From positions 1 through 9,824 of the forward strand of contig DBIW01000045.1 of NCBI GenBank assembly GCA_002296965.1: a DNA stretch of 9,824 nt. The letters run 5' to 3'. Positions 1 through 6,220 of the stretch are shown here, piece after piece (position 1 is the first letter of the stretch; every line of letters begins with the position of its first letter). The translations under genes were made by a program, and so were the position numbers. The notes below the pieces were generated by a model, which saw only the letters and a program-made list of their open reading frames with translations, had not been told where the DNA came from and did no database searches. The DNA comes from Treponema sp. UBA792. Its GTDB lineage: Bacteria; Spirochaetota; Spirochaetia; Treponematales; Treponemataceae.

Positions 1-288
1 GAATACAAGAAGGCAATCGGCGAGGCAAAGTCAATCGTATGGAACGGACCTGTCGGAGTATTTGAATTCGACGCGTTCGCAAAGGGAACCGAGGCTGTTG
101 CGCATCTTGTTGCGGAAGCCACAGGACGCGGCGCGATGACAGTTGTAGGCGGCGGAGATTCTGTTGCCGCTGTAAACAAGTTCCACCTTGCGGACAAGAT
201 GAGCCACGTCTCAACAGGCGGCGGCGCATCTCTTGAGCTTCTTGAAGGAAAAACACTTCCTGGAATTGCGATTTTGGCGACTAAATAA
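1..288 (+). CDS. pgk: Phosphoglycerate kinase, C-terminal part (5' end outside window)
   Basis: This is the last 95 codons of phosphoglycerate kinase, the cytoplasmic glycolytic enzyme that transfers phosphate from 1,3-bisphosphoglycerate to ADP. The frame is open from base 1 to a TAA stop at 286-288. Family hallmarks are visible in order: the [10 protein letters not shown] nucleotide-domain motif near the start, the glycine-rich [11 protein letters not shown] segment, and the C-terminal signature [16 protein letters not shown] followed by LPGI. The full protein is usually about 390-420 residues, so roughly three quarters lies to the left of the window. The ending is normal, with no frameshift or truncation. 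The gene converges on the marR-like gene and is followed by a hairpin-repeat copy and a strong terminator. The identification is secure; nothing can be said about its promoter or start. Confidence 0.97.
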   Translation, partial: EYKKAIGEAKSIVWNGPVGVFEFDAFAKGTEAVAHLVAEATGRGAMTVVGGGDSVAAVNKFHLADKMSHVSTGGGASLELLEGKTLPGIAILATK

Positions 289-313
289 TTGCGGAATTCC
301 GTTTAAAACAAAA

Positions 314-341
314 TGTCATTCTCCTGTTTGACAGGGGATCC
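314..341 (-). repeat. Dispersed hairpin repeat, copy A
   Basis: This is one copy of the short hairpin element found three more times at 9195-9378. Read on the + strand it starts TGTCATT, then has a 6-base arm CTCCTG, a loop TTTGA and the answering arm CAGGGG (one T-G wobble), and ends ATCC. It lies between the pgk stop codon and the terminator. It is the most diverged of the four copies: the right end has lost one A compared with the AATCT of the others. There is no open reading frame over it and no T-run after it, so it is not itself a terminator. Confidence 0.6.
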
Positions 342-345
342 GGCA

Positions 346-392
346 GAAAAAGGAAAGGTGGCTGTCCAAAAGGAATGACAGCCACCTTTTTT
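346..392. terminator. Bidirectional rho-independent terminator between pgk and marR-like gene
   Basis: A perfect 13-bp stem (354-366 with 377-389) closes a 10-base loop. On the + strand it runs into a T-run (387-392) and would end pgk transcripts. On the - strand the stem is followed, after two bases, by five T (the A-run at 346-350), so it would also end the marR-like transcript arriving from the right. The position between two convergent stop codons (288 and 410) fits both roles. Confidence 0.9.
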
Positions 393-409
393 ATATGGCG
401 GCCGCACGA

Positions 410-871
410 CTATAAACCGGTGCCGGCGGAATCATCTGCGCGGACAAAATTCTCCGCGATCCGGACAAGAAAACCGAAACACTGCCGCCTCTCCTCCTCC
501 GAAAATCCGCCGTAGAATGTTCCTATCAGCTCCGATGATATTGTCCCCATCATCTTGTTGTACATTCCTCCCTTCTCCGTAAGAAAAACCTTCCTTGCGC
601 GCCTGTCACGTCCGTCCTCACGGGTCAAGACAAGCCCCTCCTTCTCAAGCTTGCGGACAAGAACGGTCACCGTTGATCTGTCGCGGTTTATTCTTTCGGA
701 AAGCTCGCTCATTGTCATTCCGCCGGATGAGCCGAGCTGAAAAAGTATGTTTCCGTGCGATGACGCAAATTCCGGAAATCCGGCATCGGTAAGTCGCGCC
801 GTCAGGAATTCAGCGGCAAGGGAATGTATATGAGAGACAAGGGAAATGCTTGTGTTTATGTTTTTTTCCAT
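410..871 (-). CDS. MarR-family winged-helix transcriptional regulator
   Basis: This is a 153-residue protein of the usual MarR length (about 140-160). These are cytoplasmic dimeric DNA-binding proteins, often repressors released by a small ligand or oxidation. The winged helix-turn-helix covers about residues 50-100: MTMSELSERINRDRSTVTV is the helix-turn-helix, and REDGRDRRARKVFLTEKG carries the D-x-R-D-R-R wing typical of the family. Flanking helices (about 8-30 and 105-145) would form the dimer interface. I chose the ATG at 869-871 (MEKNINTS), because the longer frame to 928 would add 19 residues unlike the family. No well-spaced Shine-Dalgarno is visible: GTGGA abuts the ATG, and a TATAAT lies six bases upstream, which would suit a leaderless start. 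The gene diverges from the membrane-protein gene at 943, its most likely target if it regulates a neighbour. The ligand is unknown. There is one Cys (residue 131), outside the N-terminal position used by OhrR-type sensors. Confidence 0.9.
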   Translation of the reverse strand: MEKNINTSISLVSHIHSLAAEFLTARLTDAGFPEFASSHGNILFQLGSSGGMTMSELSERINRDRSTVTVLVRKLEKEGLVLTREDGRDRRARKVFLTEKGGMYNKMMGTISSELIGTFYGGFSEEERRQCFGFLVRIAENFVRADDSAGTGL

Positions 872-877
872 TCCACG

Positions 878-883
878 ATTATA
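878..883 (-). promoter_or_regulatory. Candidate -10 box for the marR-like gene
   Basis: On the - strand the sequence reads TATAAT, an exact consensus -10, ending six bases before the ATG at 871. With normal spacing, transcription would begin at or next to the start codon. No good -35 hexamer is found 16-18 bases upstream, so the call is tentative. Confidence 0.4.
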
Positions 884-897
884 ACACGGAAATTTAT

Positions 898-912
898 TTT
901 GCGTATTGCAAA
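898..912. promoter_or_regulatory. Candidate operator palindrome in the divergent intergenic region
   Basis: TTTGC (898-902), five spacer bases (GTATT) and GCAAA (908-912) form a short inverted repeat near the middle of the 71-bp gap between the marR-like gene and the membrane-protein gene. MarR-family dimers commonly bind palindromes of about this size close to their own promoter, and a site here could control both genes. This is inference from position and symmetry only; a 5-bp inverted repeat can occur by chance. Confidence 0.35.
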
Positions 913-942
913 TCGGATAAAATACCATTACATTTTATAGCC

Positions 943-1731
943 ATGTATGGTTTTCTTTTCAAGAAGAGTTTCTGTGACGGCTGGGACAACCTTCTCTCGG
1001 TCATAATCACGAACCTTGTATGTCTTTTTTCCGGTTTCGGTCTGATTTTCCTCGCATCGCTCGTGATAGAATCGACTCCGCTGCTCCTGCTGGTTTTCAT
1101 ATTCGGATGCGCCGTGATTTCGGTGCTGACATTCGCATACGGAGACATCGCCGCCGACATCGCGAATTTCAAGGGAATCCGTATCGCCGACTATTTCAGG
1201 GCGATTCCGGGTGCGCTCAAGGACGGCTCGCTTTTCGGACTGATGGTCGCGGTGATTACAATCGTGTCATTTATCGGGCTGGACTATTATTTTCTTCAGA
1301 CGACATCGCTTGTCGGAATCTTTCTGGGAGCCTGTCTTCTGTGGATTGATATTTTTCTCCTCCTTTCGCTCCAATGGTTTCTTCCGATAAGGTCTCTGAT
1401 GCACAACGGCTTCCGGAAATGCCTGAAAAAATGCTTCATCATTTTTTTTGACAACACCGGATTTTCGGTTCTGATCGGACTTTACAATCTGGTGATGACA
1501 GCGCTCTCGGTCCTGTTCGTCGGATTCATTCCTTCGTTCGCGGGAATTCTCATAGGAAATACGAATGCGCTGCGAATCCGGCTCTATAAATATGATTATC
1601 TTGAGGAGCACCCGGAACTCAAGACAAAAAAGGAGCGCCGTCAGATTCCATGGGAGGAACTGATTTATGACGACCGCGAGACGCTCGGCCCCAGAAAGCT
1701 CAAGTCTTTCATATTCCCCTGGAAGGATTAG
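943..1731 (+). CDS. Polytopic membrane protein of unknown function (about six helices)
   Basis: This is a 262-residue integral membrane protein that I cannot assign to a family with confidence; the general look (short polar N-terminus, then paired helices) is somewhat like DUF624/YesL-type proteins. Hydrophobic segments lie at about residues 17-42, 46-66, 96-113, 122-147, 164-170 running into 173-194 (interrupted by polar residues), and 196-205. The chain ends in a basic, soluble tail of about 50 residues (LKTKKERRQIPWEELIYDD and FIFPWKD) likely to be cytoplasmic. There is no signal peptide distinct from the first helix. I chose the ATG at 943 (MYGFLFKK) because the frame open back to 850 would overlap the divergent marR-like gene and its promoter. 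No clear Shine-Dalgarno precedes it. It diverges from the marR-like gene and may be controlled by it. It is followed by a bidirectional terminator, so it is probably a single-gene transcript. Confidence 0.8.
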   Translation: MYGFLFKKSFCDGWDNLLSVIITNLVCLFSGFGLIFLASLVIESTPLLLLVFIFGCAVISVLTFAYGDIAADIANFKGIRIADYFRAIPGALKDGSLFGLMVAVITIVSFIGLDYYFLQTTSLVGIFLGACLLWIDIFLLLSLQWFLPIRSLMHNGFRKCLKKCFIIFFDNTGFSVLIGLYNLVMTALSVLFVGFIPSFAGILIGNTNALRIRLYKYDYLEEHPELKTKKERRQIPWEELIYDDRETLGPRKLKSFIFPWKD

Positions 1732-1776
1732 AGGCTGCGTCAGTTCCGCAGGATAAGCGGCTGGTTCTCCCGGCAG

Positions 1777-1822
1777 AAAAAAAGGCGCGGATTCCGTTGC
1801 GAAGCGGAATCCGCGCCTTTTT
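1777..1822. terminator. Bidirectional rho-independent terminator
   Basis: A perfect 16-bp stem (1781-1796 with 1805-1820) encloses an 8-base loop. The T-run at 1818-1822 ends the + strand membrane-protein transcript. The seven A at 1777-1783 give a T-run on the - strand, ending the phosphatase-STAS operon whose last stop is at 1841. It sits between two convergent genes and is the strongest hairpin in the window. Confidence 0.93.
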
Positions 1823-1840
1823 CATGCGTACAGCCGGAAG

Positions 1841-2167
1841 TCAGCTGACTTCCGTGACGGAATTTATTATATTCAGGACATTTTTAAATCCCGTGGAGGT
1901 TATCGCGCGGTCAGCCTCATTTGAAAGCGACATGAAATAAAGTTTGTGTCCGGCATCCTCGCTGTCATTGAATGCGGCAAGAACAGTTCCAAGTCCGGAA
2001 GCGTCAAGCTCCACAAGCTCGGACATATCAAGCACAACGTTGTTCATCTGCACAGCCTGAAAGAGCGTCTTCTGGAATTCGCCGAGCGTATATGCGTTCA
2101 GCGCGCCCTCAAGCTCATAGAGCGCATAGTTCGCGCCCTCCTTCTCGACAATTGTCAGCTGCTCCAT
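1841..2167 (-). CDS. STAS-domain anti-sigma factor antagonist (SpoIIAA/RsbV type)
   Basis: This is a 108-residue single-domain STAS protein, the normal length for SpoIIAA/RsbV-type antagonists. In such systems the unphosphorylated form binds a kinase/anti-sigma (or other switch) protein and frees its partner; phosphorylation of one Ser or Thr blocks this, and a PP2C phosphatase reverses it. Here that residue is predicted to be Ser57 in ELDASGLGTVLAAF, the standard D-x-S-G-L-G loop at the start of a helix, preceded by the strand NNVVLDMSEL. The ATG at 2165-2167 overlaps the TAA of the upstream phosphatase gene by one base (TAATG), and an AAGGCAGG stretch lies about seven bases upstream, so translation is probably coupled. 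It is the last gene of a three-gene operon and the obvious substrate for the two phosphatases. No kinase or sigma factor gene is adjacent. Its target (sigma factor or another output) cannot be told from the window. Confidence 0.93.
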   Translation of the reverse strand: MEQLTIVEKEGANYALYELEGALNAYTLGEFQKTLFQAVQMNNVVLDMSELVELDASGLGTVLAAFNDSEDAGHKLYFMSLSNEADRAITSTGFKNVLNIINSVTEVS

Positions 2168-4650
2168 TACAAACCTGCCTTTCTTATCATTTCATCGATA
2201 CTGCTCAGATCCGGCATCTCAAATCCGTCCGGCAGACCGGAACCAGAATCAGTCTCCACGGCCGAATTCTGCTCCTCATCCTGAGCCGCAGCAGAAACGT
2301 CCGGAGAATCCGGTTCAGCCGGGCTGTCATCCTGCGCTCCAGGAATCTCATTCTCAGCATAAGAGGCGGCGTCCTCTTCCGGATCCTGCGCCTGCTCCTG
2401 TACAGGCGAATCCGCCTCATCTGGAATTTTGTCCGGCTCAGCGCCATCTGTTTTTTCCGGCGAATCATTTTTATCCGCAAACGCGGCGGAGGACTCGTAT
2501 TTGAGCACAAGGATACTCACGTCATCCTCCATTTCCTTGGACATGAATTTGACAAGACTGTCAAATGTGAACTGCGCCATGCGCTGCGCCGGATATGTCG
2601 AATTGTCAAGAATCGCCTGCTGCACACGCTCCTTGCCGAACTGCTCGCCACGCAGGGAATGTGACTGGATAAGTCCGTCAGTACAGGCAAGAATTATGTC
2701 TCCGCGGCTAAGCTTGGTTGTCTTTACGGAAATAAAGGGAGAAATGTCCTTCACAAAACCGAGGATATGGCCGGTTCCCTGAATCTCAATGACATTGTTG
2801 TAGACCTGTGTATAGATGAAAAGCGCCGGAACTCCGCAGTTTATGTAGTACATCGTGTCCGTATCAAAATCAATCAGGGCGAACAGGCCGGCAAATATTG
2901 TTCCCTTGCGCAGAGAATCGCGGACAAAGCTGTTCACCTTCACGACAAGCTCCTTGAAGTCGTGCGTCTCCGCCAGATAAGTCCTTATGATTGACTTGAG
3001 AATGACCATGCTCATAGAGGCGGCGATTCCCTTTCCGCTAAGATCTCCCACCACAAAAAGATGGCGTGTCGCCGTAAGCCTGATGAAGTCGATGAACTCG
3101 CCGCCGATGTTGTGGGCGGGAACCATCAGATAGCCGGTGTCTATCTTAGGATTGTTAAGGTGATCGATGTTCTCCTGAATGGAGGTGATTATCTGCGATG
3201 ACATCCTGATCTCGCGGTTGACGGTTCCGATTATGTCCTTGTTGGATATATTGCGCATATAATATCCGAACACGAAGAAATATGAGTACAGCTTCGTGAA
3301 CACGTTGTAATCGTATTCCTTGTAATGGTCGCCGCTGACCTTCGCGCCGAGGGTGATTATTCCGAGAATATTGTGGCCTTCGTTAAGGATGAAGAATGCG
3401 TCCGACTTAGTGACAGCGAACAGGTCATAAAGCTCCTGCTTTACGGAGGCGATGGCGTGCTCCTTCTCGACCTCGCTGTAAATCACCACGGATTTGTTTA
3501 TGTTCATCAGGACATCGAATGCGGGATTTCCGAGCGGGACAGACACATTCAGTCCGTTGGACGAATACGCCGTTTCAAGAATTCCGCTGGAATTGACTAT
3601 GTACACATTCATTGATGAGCTCTCGACATTCCTGCGCATTATCTCGAACATTCTGTTTGTAATCTCGTCCATCTCGCCGTTGTAGTCGATGCCGGCAAGA
3701 TCCTTTTCCAGAGAATTCTCGTAGTCGGCGGTGTAAAGTCTTGAGCTTGAGGAAAGCACATCGGAGATTTTAAGCGCGAATATTACAGCTCCCACCGCGA
3801 CAATGGAGAAAACGGTTATATAGGACGGCGTGAATGCCGAAATGGACGGCTGGATTGCCGCGCAGATGACACCGACAAGAACAGCCGGAATCAGATAGGA
3901 GATTATCACCTTGAACACGGAAACTGCGATTCCCTTTCCGGAGGGAACCGTCGTCTTTGACAGCGCCGCGAACATCGTGACAAACATGAAAAGATAGCCG
4001 TAAAGATACAGCAGGGAGAACGACGGATTCGCCTGGGAGATGAAACTTATCAGATAGTTTACGGCCCACATCAGAAGAAGCGACTCGCCGACAAGGATGG
4101 ACTGGTATTTTTCCAGCTGCGTGGCCTTCTCCTCCTGAATCACAAGCAGGAACAGATAGGAAACCGCGGGAAGGAAGAATTTTATCAGAAAGTTGTATAC
4201 GGAAACCCAAGTCCATGGGAAGAATTTTCTTGCGTCCGGAGGAAAAATATATTCCGACATGATGAAAATTCCCTTCTCGACGGAAATGTCAATCATATTG
4301 AAATGCCAGTAGACGATGTAGAACACAAGCGCAAATATGATGAATTTTATCACCGTAAGAAATCTTTTTTTCGTGTTGGCCGCAATCGACAGAATGCCGA
4401 AACTCAGGTTTATGAAGAAAAGCCCGTCCACAAGGAAGAGAATTCTCATAATCTGATTTGTCAGAGCGGAAAGCCACACATTATGGAAAAGAAGGACCAG
4501 CGTATAGATACCGGACTCTATGGTGACTATAAGAAGGGCGACAACAAGCGTGCTTATCTCGAAAGAACCGCTTCTGACCCGCCTGTCAATAGAAACCGTG
4601 TAGAGAATAAAAAAGCAGGTTACAGCAATATTCAGAATCAAATAAATCAT
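2167..4650 (-). CDS. Nine-helix membrane PP2C/SpoIIE-type serine phosphatase with acidic C-terminal tail
   Basis: This is an 827-residue sensor phosphatase. About nine hydrophobic segments fill residues 1-295, a layout resembling polytopic sensor heads of histidine kinases. Residues of about 310-465 look like a GAF-type sensory domain, and 498-718 form the SpoIIE/PP2C catalytic domain. Metal-site motifs are GGEFID (516-521), GDLSGKG (535-541), TDG (657-659) and EDDVS (708-712). The first is normally GGD(F/Y)xD, so Glu replaces a usual metal-binding Asp. The last ~105 residues are a low-complexity tail rich in Asp, Glu, Pro, Ser and Ala, ending in a short helix-like stretch, SSIDEMIRKAGL. The ATG at 4648-4650 was chosen because AAAGGTGGG stands eight bases before it; a TTG at 4671 would overlap the previous gene and bypass that site. 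It begins one base after the upstream phosphatase stop and ends overlapping the STAS gene. Its likely job is to dephosphorylate the STAS protein in response to a membrane or cytoplasmic signal; the signal is unknown. Confidence 0.9.
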   Translation of the reverse strand: MIYLILNIAVTCFFILYTVSIDRRVRSGSFEISTLVVALLIVTIESGIYTLVLLFHNVWLSALTNQIMRILFLVDGLFFINLSFGILSIAANTKKRFLTVIKFIIFALVFYIVYWHFNMIDISVEKGIFIMSEYIFPPDARKFFPWTWVSVYNFLIKFFLPAVSYLFLLVIQEEKATQLEKYQSILVGESLLLMWAVNYLISFISQANPSFSLLYLYGYLFMFVTMFAALSKTTVPSGKGIAVSVFKVIISYLIPAVLVGVICAAIQPSISAFTPSYITVFSIVAVGAVIFALKISDVLSSSSRLYTADYENSLEKDLAGIDYNGEMDEITNRMFEIMRRNVESSSMNVYIVNSSGILETAYSSNGLNVSVPLGNPAFDVLMNINKSVVIYSEVEKEHAIASVKQELYDLFAVTKSDAFFILNEGHNILGIITLGAKVSGDHYKEYDYNVFTKLYSYFFVFGYYMRNISNKDIIGTVNREIRMSSQIITSIQENIDHLNNPKIDTGYLMVPAHNIGGEFIDFIRLTATRHLFVVGDLSGKGIAASMSMVILKSIIRTYLAETHDFKELVVKVNSFVRDSLRKGTIFAGLFALIDFDTDTMYYINCGVPALFIYTQVYNNVIEIQGTGHILGFVKDISPFISVKTTKLSRGDIILACTDGLIQSHSLRGEQFGKERVQQAILDNSTYPAQRMAQFTFDSLVKFMSKEMEDDVSILVLKYESSAAFADKNDSPEKTDGAEPDKIPDEADSPVQEQAQDPEEDAASYAENEIPGAQDDSPAEPDSPDVSAAAQDEEQNSAVETDSGSGLPDGFEMPDLSSIDEMIRKAGL

Positions 4651-4651
4651 A

Positions 4652-6046
4652 TCAATATCCCACCTTTGCAATCATCATGGTGACGTCGTCGTGCAGTTTC
4701 TGGTCGCCGTTGTACTTCATGATAAGATCAACTATGTCGTCCACAAATTCCTGCGGCGATTTTGCGGCTCCGGCCTTGAGCGTCCGTCTGAAGAGATCCG
4801 TGTCTCCAAGCTCCACGCCGTTCTCGTCCATCACCTCGGAGACACCGTCCGTCGCGATAAGGATTGAATCTCCGCGGAAAAGCCGTTTCTCCGCCACGTT
4901 CACATCGCCCATGTCAATGATTCCAACAAGGCTTGCGTTGGATGTGAGCGGCTTCATCCGGTAGCCGTCCGGAGAAGGAGAAAGGATTATAGGATCCGAC
5001 ATGGACGCGTTTATGTAGCGGATTTTCATTTTTTCGGTATCAACAATTCCAAGGAAAAGAACCGTATATTTGTCCTGAAGGTGCATTCCCTTTATCGCCT
5101 TGTCAACCGCATGGATGATTCCGACAAGGTCATTTTTGTCCTCGATGATTTTTACGGTGTTCATCACAAGTCCCATTATGAGCGCGGCGGGAAGTCCCTT
5201 TCCGGAAACATCGCCGAGCATTAGAAGGGTACGGTTCTCGTCAATCGGAAGAATCGAATAGTAGTCGCCCGAAACATTCACCAGCGGACGGAAATATGTC
5301 GCGATCTTGAGCTTGGGAATATTCGGGATTGTCTGAGGCAGGAACGAGCGCTGGGTTTCGGCAAGCTGCTCCCATTCCTTTGTCGTGGCCGAAATCTCCG
5401 AGAGCTTGGAAATTGTTCTTGTTCTGCTTATGAACCGCTTGTACTCCTCAAAGAGACGCGAATATATGTCAAGATCAAAAAGGCGCGTATAACGGCAGAA
5501 AACGTAGAGATGCTCCTTGTCGCAGCAGAGAAAGAATCCTCTTGCCTTTCTGTAGTTGCCAGAAACACCGATATGATGGTCAAAGAAATAAAATCCGTCG
5601 CTCCATGATTCCGGGAAATTCAGAGCGAGCTTGTTGCGCGTCTCCTCCGCCACGGTAATCCTGTCCGGGCTGTTGTAAAGTATGTAGTTCTTCTTCCGGT
5701 CTACAAGCATGACCGAACAGTCGCCCTTTTTCTCCAGAATATCGGCTATCGCTCCGTAGAAGTCATCAAGCGAATAGCAGAAACGCAGTCTGTTTATGAA
5801 TTCCGTAAGAATCAGGTTCTCTCCGCTTTCCAGCGTGTTTTTCCTTACGATGCCCAGCAGATAGGACTTCACCTTTGTTCCGAAAAAAAGAATCGCCACA
5901 AAAATGACGGCGACAGAAAGAAAAGTGAATACGGAATACTCTCCCTGAGACTTCATCGGAAGCAAAAGGAGTCCAAGCGCAATAAACAGAAGTATAACTA
6001 TTATATTAACGCCGACAAGAACGATTTTTTTCTGCGCCCTATACAT
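4652..6046 (-). CDS. Membrane-anchored PP2C/SpoIIE-type serine phosphatase (RsbU-like)
   Basis: This is a 464-residue protein with two closely spaced membrane helices (about 9-30 and 38-57), a middle sensory region (about 75-210) that resembles a GAF domain only loosely, and a C-terminal SpoIIE/PP2C phosphatase domain (about 240-464). The helix before the catalytic domain has the family pattern EWEQLAETQRSFLPQTIPNI (224-243), as in RsbU-type enzymes. Catalytic motifs are SGDYYS (259-264), GDVSGKG (278-284), TDG (399-401) and HDDVT (452-456). The usual metal-binding Asp residues are kept, but the standard GGDYYD reads SGDYYS. The ATG at 6044-6046 is favoured over a TTG at 6058 because GAGGTGG lies just upstream of it. 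It is the first gene of the operon, followed after one base by the second phosphatase. It is predicted to act on the STAS protein encoded two genes downstream. Naming it rsbU would overstate what is known of the pathway. Confidence 0.9.
   Translation of the reverse strand: MYRAQKKIVLVGVNIIVILLFIALGLLLLPMKSQGEYSVFTFLSVAVIFVAILFFGTKVKSYLLGIVRKNTLESGENLILTEFINRLRFCYSLDDFYGAIADILEKKGDCSVMLVDRKKNYILYNSPDRITVAEETRNKLALNFPESWSDGFYFFDHHIGVSGNYRKARGFFLCCDKEHLYVFCRYTRLFDLDIYSRLFEEYKRFISRTRTISKLSEISATTKEWEQLAETQRSFLPQTIPNIPKLKIATYFRPLVNVSGDYYSILPIDENRTLLMLGDVSGKGLPAALIMGLVMNTVKIIEDKNDLVGIIHAVDKAIKGMHLQDKYTVLFLGIVDTEKMKIRYINASMSDPIILSPSPDGYRMKPLTSNASLVGIIDMGDVNVAEKRLFRGDSILIATDGVSEVMDENGVELGDTDLFRRTLKAGAAKSPQEFVDDIVDLIMKYNGDQKLHDDVTMMIAKVGY
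4659..4667 (-). promoter_or_regulatory. Ribosome binding site deciding the start of the nine-helix phosphatase
   Basis: On the - strand this reads AAAGGTGGG, eight bases before the ATG at 4650. It lies inside the last codons of the upstream phosphatase gene and downstream of the alternative TTG at 4671, so it supports the ATG start and a tightly coupled operon. Confidence 0.75.
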
Positions 6047-6049
6047 TAA

Positions 6050-6056
6050 CCACCTC
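6050..6056 (-). promoter_or_regulatory. Ribosome binding site deciding the start of the RsbU-like phosphatase
   Basis: GAGGTGG on the - strand, with the core GAGG six bases from the ATG at 6046. The alternative TTG at 6058 would overlap and precede this site, so the ATG is the better start. Confidence 0.7.
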
Positions 6057-6132
6057 AAATATGATGTTCAGTCTTTCTGATTGAATCATGGGCATCTCCG
6101 GAAACAGACGTTTTCAGAGGCTTCTTCATTCT

Positions 6133-6162
6133 ATCATATAATCGGCAGGAAATGGAGAAAAA
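6133..6162 (-). promoter_or_regulatory. Weak candidate promoter for the phosphatase-STAS operon
   Basis: On the - strand TATGAT (6133-6138) resembles a -10 box. A poor -35 candidate, TTTTTC (6157-6162), stands 18 bases upstream. The 162-bp gap between pyrC and this operon is otherwise non-coding, so a promoter is expected here, but this particular site is only a guess. Confidence 0.25.
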
Positions 6163-6170
6163 CTTATCAA

Positions 6171-6205
6171 AATAATACCTTTACGGAGAATCCACCATCC
6201 GCAAA
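6171..6205 (-). terminator. Possible weak terminator after pyrC
   Basis: On the - strand an 8-bp stem with one G-T pair (6198-6205 with 6180-6187) closes a 10-base loop, about 15 bases past the pyrC stop. It is followed by a T-rich stretch (GGTATTATTTTG) instead of a clean T-run. Termination may be partial, allowing read-through from the pyr operon into the phosphatase operon. Confidence 0.35.
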
Positions 6206-6220
6206 GATATACAGTCACAT

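Noticed and set aside
872..928. Longer N-terminus for the MarR-family protein
   Set aside because: It would run through the divergent promoter region and add 19 residues without family character; the ATG at 871 gives the usual length.
1972..2664. Open frame of 230 codons on the + strand over the STAS gene and the acidic tail of the phosphatase
   Set aside because: It is very Arg- and Ser-rich, the expected antisense product of the acidic tail, and overlaps two real genes.
4651..4671. TTG start at 4671 for the nine-helix phosphatase
   Set aside because: The ATG at 4650 has a good AAAGGTGGG site that the TTG would bypass, and it gives a one-base junction with the upstream gene.
6059..6220. 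Small gene between pyrC and the phosphatase operon
   Set aside because: No open frame with a start and ribosome binding site was seen; the stretch reads as a weak terminator followed by promoter sequence.
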